Shown here: piece after piece, positions 60,621 through 64,000 of the stretch
Numbering within the stretch: the stretch's first letter is position 1
How the letters are laid out: each line of letters begins with the position of its first letter
Source of the DNA: Rhizobium herbae
GTDB taxonomy: Bacteria; Pseudomonadota; Alphaproteobacteria; Rhizobiales; Rhizobiaceae
Reading direction: 5' to 3'
NCBI RefSeq assembly: GCF_017873135.1
Contig: NZ_JAGGJV010000004.1
Span: 310,001-374,000 of the forward strand
DNA: 64,000 nucleotides
The notes under the pieces: model-generated
What the model saw: the letters and a program-made list of their open reading frames with translations, nothing else
Told to the model about the DNA's origin: nothing
Databases searched by the model: none
Position numbers and translations under genes: made by a program

Positions 60621-62036
60621 ATGAAAATTGTAAATGTGCTCCTTCCCTTGAGCCTGCTGCTTCTCTCCGGCTGCGTCGTTGGCCCTGACTATCAATCTCC
60701 GAACGCAGCCCTGCCTGCAAAATTCTCGGCGGGCGGCGAAGCAACAGCTGACGACGTGACCCTCAAGCCGTGGTGGGAAGCCTTCCGCGACAAGAAACTG
60801 AACAGCCTCGTTGCCCAGGGCTTGGGCGAGAACCTCGACGTCCAGCAATCGATCGAGCGCATCATCGAGGCCCGTGCGAATGTGATCGTTGCGGCAGCCG
60901 GCGGCCTGCCGGATATCAGCGCCAGCGGATCGGGGAGTGTTGCCGGCCAGGATGGCTCATATCCTCGCAACACCAGCGGCAATGACCATAGCGAAACCAA
61001 GACGATCGGCGCCGGCGGCGACGCATCCTGGCTGATCGATCTGTTCGGCCAGTATCGACGTGCCAAGGAATCGGCGAACGCATCGCTCGATGCCGCTTAT
61101 GCCGACGTCAATGTCGCTCGCCTTGCCTACCTGTCCGACCTGACCTCGTCCTACATAGAGGCGCGCTATAACCAGGAAGCCTACGCACTTCAGCAGAAGA
61201 GCCTTGCCTCACGGCGCGAAACGCTCAAGCTGACGAACGACATCAAGGCGGCCGGTGCCGCTTCCAGCCTCGACGTCGTTCAGGCTGAAGGCCTCGTGAA
61301 CTCGACGCTCTCGGAACTGCCCGGCTATCAAACCGGATTCAATCAGGCGGCAAACCATATCGCCACGCTGCTCGGCCTGCCGGCAACATCCGTCACCGCC
61401 AGCCTGCGAAATGGCTCTTCGCAGCCCTCGCCGCGCTACAATACCAAAATCGGCATTCCCGCAGATCTGGTGCGCAACCGTCCGGACATCCGCAAGGCGG
61501 AACGCTTGCTGGCGGCTGCAACGGCATCGATCGGCGTTGCTGAAGCGCAGCTCTATCCGAGCCTGAGCCTGAGCGGTTCGATCGACGGTTCGCGGATCGT
61601 CGCTTCCGCTGCCAGCGGCGGCCTCAGCAGCTGGTCCTTTGGCCCGAGCCTGAGCCTCCCGATCTTCAACGGCGGCCGGTTGAAGGCCAACGTCGATATC
61701 GCCAAGTCTGGGGCGCAGCAGCAGTATCTCGCCTGGAAGCAGACCGTTCTGAATGGTGTGGAAGAAGTCGAGAACGCCCTCGTCGCACTGCGCAACAACT
61801 ACCAGACCGTCGCAGCGCTGCGTAAAGTGGTCGACTCCTACGAAGAGGCTTTGAGCTTGGCGCGTGAAAGCTACAAGGGCGGCGCGACCTCGCTGCTCGA
61901 CGTTCTGGATGCGGAACGCTCGCTCGCGACCTCGCGTATCGCGCTCGCATCCGGCATTCGCAATCTGGCCAACAATTATGTCTCCCTCAATGTCGCCATC
62001 GGCGGCGGCGCGGGTATCGAAGCCGTCGGCCAATAA
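60621..62036 (+). CDS. NodT-type outer-membrane efflux lipoprotein (TolC family)
   Basis: 471 residues. Lipoprotein signal 'MKIVNVLLPLSLLLLSGC' with the lipid-attached Cys at 18; then 'VVGPDYQSPNAALPAKF', the NodT-like start, and two tandem OEP repeats ('LDVQQSIERIIEARANVIVAAAGGLPDISASGSG', 'NRPDIRKAERLLAAATASIGVAEAQLYPSLSLSGS', 'LARESYKGGATSLLDVLDAERSLATSRIAL'). It forms the outer-membrane exit channel of a tripartite pump. No pump genes are adjacent; the HlyD-MFS pair at 39-42 kb lacks its own channel. Confidence 0.93.
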   Translation: MKIVNVLLPLSLLLLSGCVVGPDYQSPNAALPAKFSAGGEATADDVTLKPWWEAFRDKKLNSLVAQGLGENLDVQQSIERIIEARANVIVAAAGGLPDISASGSGSVAGQDGSYPRNTSGNDHSETKTIGAGGDASWLIDLFGQYRRAKESANASLDAAYADVNVARLAYLSDLTSSYIEARYNQEAYALQQKSLASRRETLKLTNDIKAAGAASSLDVVQAEGLVNSTLSELPGYQTGFNQAANHIATLLGLPATSVTASLRNGSSQPSPRYNTKIGIPADLVRNRPDIRKAERLLAAATASIGVAEAQLYPSLSLSGSIDGSRIVASAASGGLSSWSFGPSLSLPIFNGGRLKANVDIAKSGAQQQYLAWKQTVLNGVEEVENALVALRNNYQTVAALRKVVDSYEEALSLARESYKGGATSLLDVLDAERSLATSRIALASGIRNLANNYVSLNVAIGGGAGIEAVGQ

Positions 62037-62382
62037 GCCGAAGGCGATACGCCCGCTGGTATCGGCGGGCTCATGCAAGAATAAAAAGCGCGGTGGACTT
62101 CGATCCACTGCGCTTTTCTTTGGGGTCTACGCTGTTTGCTGCATTTGAAGCCATCGCATGGAGACAGATGAAGCTGGATCGACCTCTCCCGTTGCGCATT
62201 GCGCTGTCAGCAAACAGCGTGATGGCCTTCAACATCCAACCGCGCAAACGAAAGGCTGGCGGCACTTCGCGGCCGACACCGAAAGCGCAGTTTCGCGACG
62301 CAGGACCGGCATCTGCATAACAGGGCACTTGGAATTGATCTGCCTTTCCCGGCCGACGGAAAGCCACCAGTTTCGGGTTCGA
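62037..62382. other. Gap with terminator between efflux channel and kinase genes
   Basis: 346 bp between convergent genes. A strong hairpin AAAAGCGC...GCGCTTTT (62085-62118, with inner GTGGA/TCCAC) ends the channel gene on the plus strand. Beyond it nothing codes convincingly. Confidence 0.6.
62085..62118 (+). terminator. Terminator of the efflux channel gene
   Basis: AAAAGCGC-G-GTGGA-loop-TCCAC-T-GCGCTTTT; the arms pair with one G-U and the 3' arm ends in a T-run. Confidence 0.85.
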
Positions 62383-63642
62383 TCAAACCTGCGCTGCCGC
62401 ACACAGCGGCAAGCGTACAGTCTGCAGTAGACCGCCCTCCAAGCGGTTGACGATGGTGATCGTGCCGCCATGGTTCTCGATGATCTCGCGCGAAATGGCG
62501 AGCCCAAGCCCCGCACCCGGCACAAGCTGCCGGCGTGCCTGGTCGACGCGGAAAAACGGTTCGAACACACGATCGAGCAGGTTTTGTGGGATACCGGGTC
62601 CGCTGTCCATAACCGTCAAAACGGCCTCGACACCATTGCTGGAAAGCGAAACACGAGCGCCCTGGCCGTGGGTCGCGGCATTCACCACTAGATTGCGCAC
62701 AGCGCGCTTCAGCGCGAAGGGCGATCCCTTAACCAAAACCTGCGTGACCAGCCCCTGCTCGATCGGCATATCCGTTTCGCGGACCTCCTCGGCGACTGAC
62801 CGCAGAACCGTGTCCAGCGACACCTGCTCCTGGGCGGCGGGGCTCACCTCCTCGCGCACCAGCCGGATGGCGCTGTCGGCGATATGATCGAGTTCATCGA
62901 GATCCTTCAGCCAGGACTGCCGGTCGTCTCCGTCACCGACGAATTCGGCGCGAAGGCGCATGCGCGTCATCGGCGTGCGCATATCGTGTCCCGCAGCCGC
63001 AATCATGCGCATACGGCTGGAAACCGCGGCATTGAGGCGTGTGGCCAGCCGGTTAATGGTCTTTGCGGTCGTGCGCACCTCCATCGGCCCCGTCTCCGGC
63101 AATTCCGGAATAATGCCATCGGGGCGGATTTTGGCGATCGTCTCGTCGAGAATACGCAACGGCCGCATCATCACATTGCTGGCATAAATCGAGATACCGG
63201 CCATGCCGATTGCAACCAGCGCCAGATAAGCCGCGAGCGGCAGATATGGAAACGGACCGGGGCCTGGGAAATCGAGATAGGCCCAGCGCGTTCCGTCGAG
63301 CTGGACAGCGATATCCTTGCGATGCGTATTGAAGCTCTTGAGCGCGATGACATTGGCTGTGTAGCCTTGGCGCCGGCCCTCTTCCTGGATGCTGTCCGTC
63401 CGTTCCTGGTCGATACGATCCTGCTCGGGTTTCTCCTGGATCTGGATGTGCATGATCTCCGCCGCCGAAGGATCGGCGCGAAGCAGCAGAAGCGCGAATT
63501 CGGCCTTTTCGGCAATAACACGATCGAACATCGCCTCCGGCGGCTTCCGCAAGAGCGATGCCGTGACGAATGCGGCGATCACCAGCACAAGAACGACCGA
63601 GATGACCAACAGCGCCGTAAACCGCGTGCGCAGGGACAACAT
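62383..63642 (-). CDS. Sensor histidine kinase (EnvZ-like)
   Basis: 419 residues. TM1 'LLVISVVLVLVIAAFVTASLL', a periplasmic part of about 110 residues, TM2 'AAYLALVAIGMAGISIYASNVMM', HAMP, the H-box 'AAGHDMRTPMTRMRLRAEF' with the phospho-His, and ATPase motifs 'LVVNAATHGQG' (N-box), 'DSGPGIP' (G1) and 'VPGAGLGLAISREIIENHGG' (G2). It starts 2 nt after the stop of the response regulator gene and forms a two-component operon. The stimulus is unknown. Confidence 0.94.
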   Translation of the reverse strand: MLSLRTRFTALLVISVVLVLVIAAFVTASLLRKPPEAMFDRVIAEKAEFALLLLRADPSAAEIMHIQIQEKPEQDRIDQERTDSIQEEGRRQGYTANVIALKSFNTHRKDIAVQLDGTRWAYLDFPGPGPFPYLPLAAYLALVAIGMAGISIYASNVMMRPLRILDETIAKIRPDGIIPELPETGPMEVRTTAKTINRLATRLNAAVSSRMRMIAAAGHDMRTPMTRMRLRAEFVGDGDDRQSWLKDLDELDHIADSAIRLVREEVSPAAQEQVSLDTVLRSVAEEVRETDMPIEQGLVTQVLVKGSPFALKRAVRNLVVNAATHGQGARVSLSSNGVEAVLTVMDSGPGIPQNLLDRVFEPFFRVDQARRQLVPGAGLGLAISREIIENHGGTITIVNRLEGGLLQTVRLPLCAAAQV

Positions 63643-63644
63643 CT

Positions 63645-64000
63645 CTAGTTGCTCCGTTCGACAGGGACCGCGAGCTGATAGCCTTTATTGCGCACCGTCT
63701 TCAACATGGCAAAAACGCTGGCATCGCCGAGTTTGCGGCGCAGACGGCTGACCAGAATATCGATCGAACGGTCGAATGGATCGGCTGGCCGCCCTTGCGT
63801 GAGATCAAGCAGAGAGTCCCGCGAAAGGACCCGGCCCGGGCGCTGGAGAAACACCATCAGCAGCTCGAACTCGCCACCGGTCAGATCGACGGCGCTGCCA
63901 TCGGGTGCAAGCAAGGTGCGGCTTTCGATATCCGCGACGTAGTTGGCAAAGACGTATTGACGGCTGCCTGCGGGTTGCGGCTCGCTGCGGCCCCGCCGCA
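63645..64000 (-). CDS. OmpR-family response regulator (partial, DNA-binding domain)
   Basis: About 118 C-terminal residues are visible before the window edge. 'LAPDGSAVDLTGGEFELLMVFLQRPGRVLSRDSLLDLTQGRPADPFDRSIDILVSRLRRKLGDASVFAMLKTVRNKGYQLAV' is a complete OmpR/PhoB winged-helix domain; the receiver domain lies beyond the right edge. Cognate kinase is the adjacent gene at 62383. Confidence 0.93.
   Translation of the reverse strand, partial: RRGRSEPQPAGSRQYVFANYVADIESRTLLAPDGSAVDLTGGEFELLMVFLQRPGRVLSRDSLLDLTQGRPADPFDRSIDILVSRLRRKLGDASVFAMLKTVRNKGYQLAVPVERSN

Noticed and set aside
1..64000. CRISPR arrays, tRNA or rRNA genes, insertion sequences, prophage genes
   Set aside because: No regularly spaced repeats, cloverleaf, transposase or phage protein was recognised on either strand.

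Overview
The window reads as chromosomal DNA from a Rhizobiaceae member (Agrobacterium/Rhizobium/Ciceribacter-like alphaproteobacterium). It is GC-rich, carries rhizobial palindromic intergenic repeats, a fold-III lysine/ornithine decarboxylase of 377 residues preceded by a structured leader resembling the alphaproteobacterial speF RNA, a gltX-lysS neighbourhood, xylose-isomerase-type xylose catabolism and many small operons with their own regulator. I see no tRNA, rRNA, prophage, transposase or CRISPR array. Genus assignment is inference from gene content only.

Layout. 1-4.6 kb: partial MarR regulator, creatininase-family hydrolase, a CobW-type zinc/cobalt GTPase followed without a gap by an unknown protein and a WD40 propeller. 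4.9-6.6 kb: a small secreted Gly/Asn-rich protein divergent from an outer-membrane barrel of unknown type. 6.7-13.8 kb: GNAT, decarboxylase with RNA leader, LysR, an EF-hand DUF1007 protein coupled to a His-rich NicO metal exporter, a second GNAT coupled to a small membrane protein, and a DUF533 protein. 13.9-18.4 kb: KDPG aldolase, overlapping CYTH and CHAD genes, a YafY-type WYL regulator sharing a dyad operator with a VOC protein, and TrhO. 18.4-24.5 kb: CHASE4-like/GGDEF/EAL protein, two-subunit aconitase X, GH1 beta-glucosidase with a perfect palindromic operator, ParDE. 24.5-37.8 kb: sugar utilisation, namely a Gfo/Idh/MocA oxidoreductase and TIM-barrel isomerase, a ribose-type ABC importer divergent from its LacI regulator over twin operators, an ArsR/AHSA1/membrane/DUF1801 operon, and lacI-xylB-xylA.

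37.8-46.4 kb: Tat-exported metallophosphoesterase, EmrAB-type efflux pump divergent from a TetR regulator with two operators, AraC/GyrI-like regulator, TerC, and a second ArsR-AHSA1-SRPBCC operon. 46.6-49.8 kb: gltX and lysS separated by a 34-bp-arm inverted repeat. 50-56.6 kb: membrane protein with a nonapeptide His repeat, DadA-like oxidase, nucleoside hydrolase, and the ligase-associated MBL exonuclease plus ATP-dependent DNA ligase. 56.7-64 kb: CHASE/PAS/GGDEF/EAL protein, Ser-rich coiled-coil protein, orphan NodT-type outer-membrane factor, and an EnvZ/OmpR-like pair whose response regulator leaves the window.

The strongest theme is cis-regulation. At least nine regulator/operator assignments can be read directly as dyads, and several link adjacent operons: one LacI protein may control both the ABC importer and the downstream isomerase/oxidoreductase operon, one WYL regulator itself and a VOC gene. 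No obviously new multi-gene defence or secretion system is visible. The least explained loci are the barrel/Gly-rich pair at 4.9-6.6 kb, the unknown gene wedged into the cobW operon, the nonapeptide-repeat membrane protein, and the start-codon palindrome of aconitase X.
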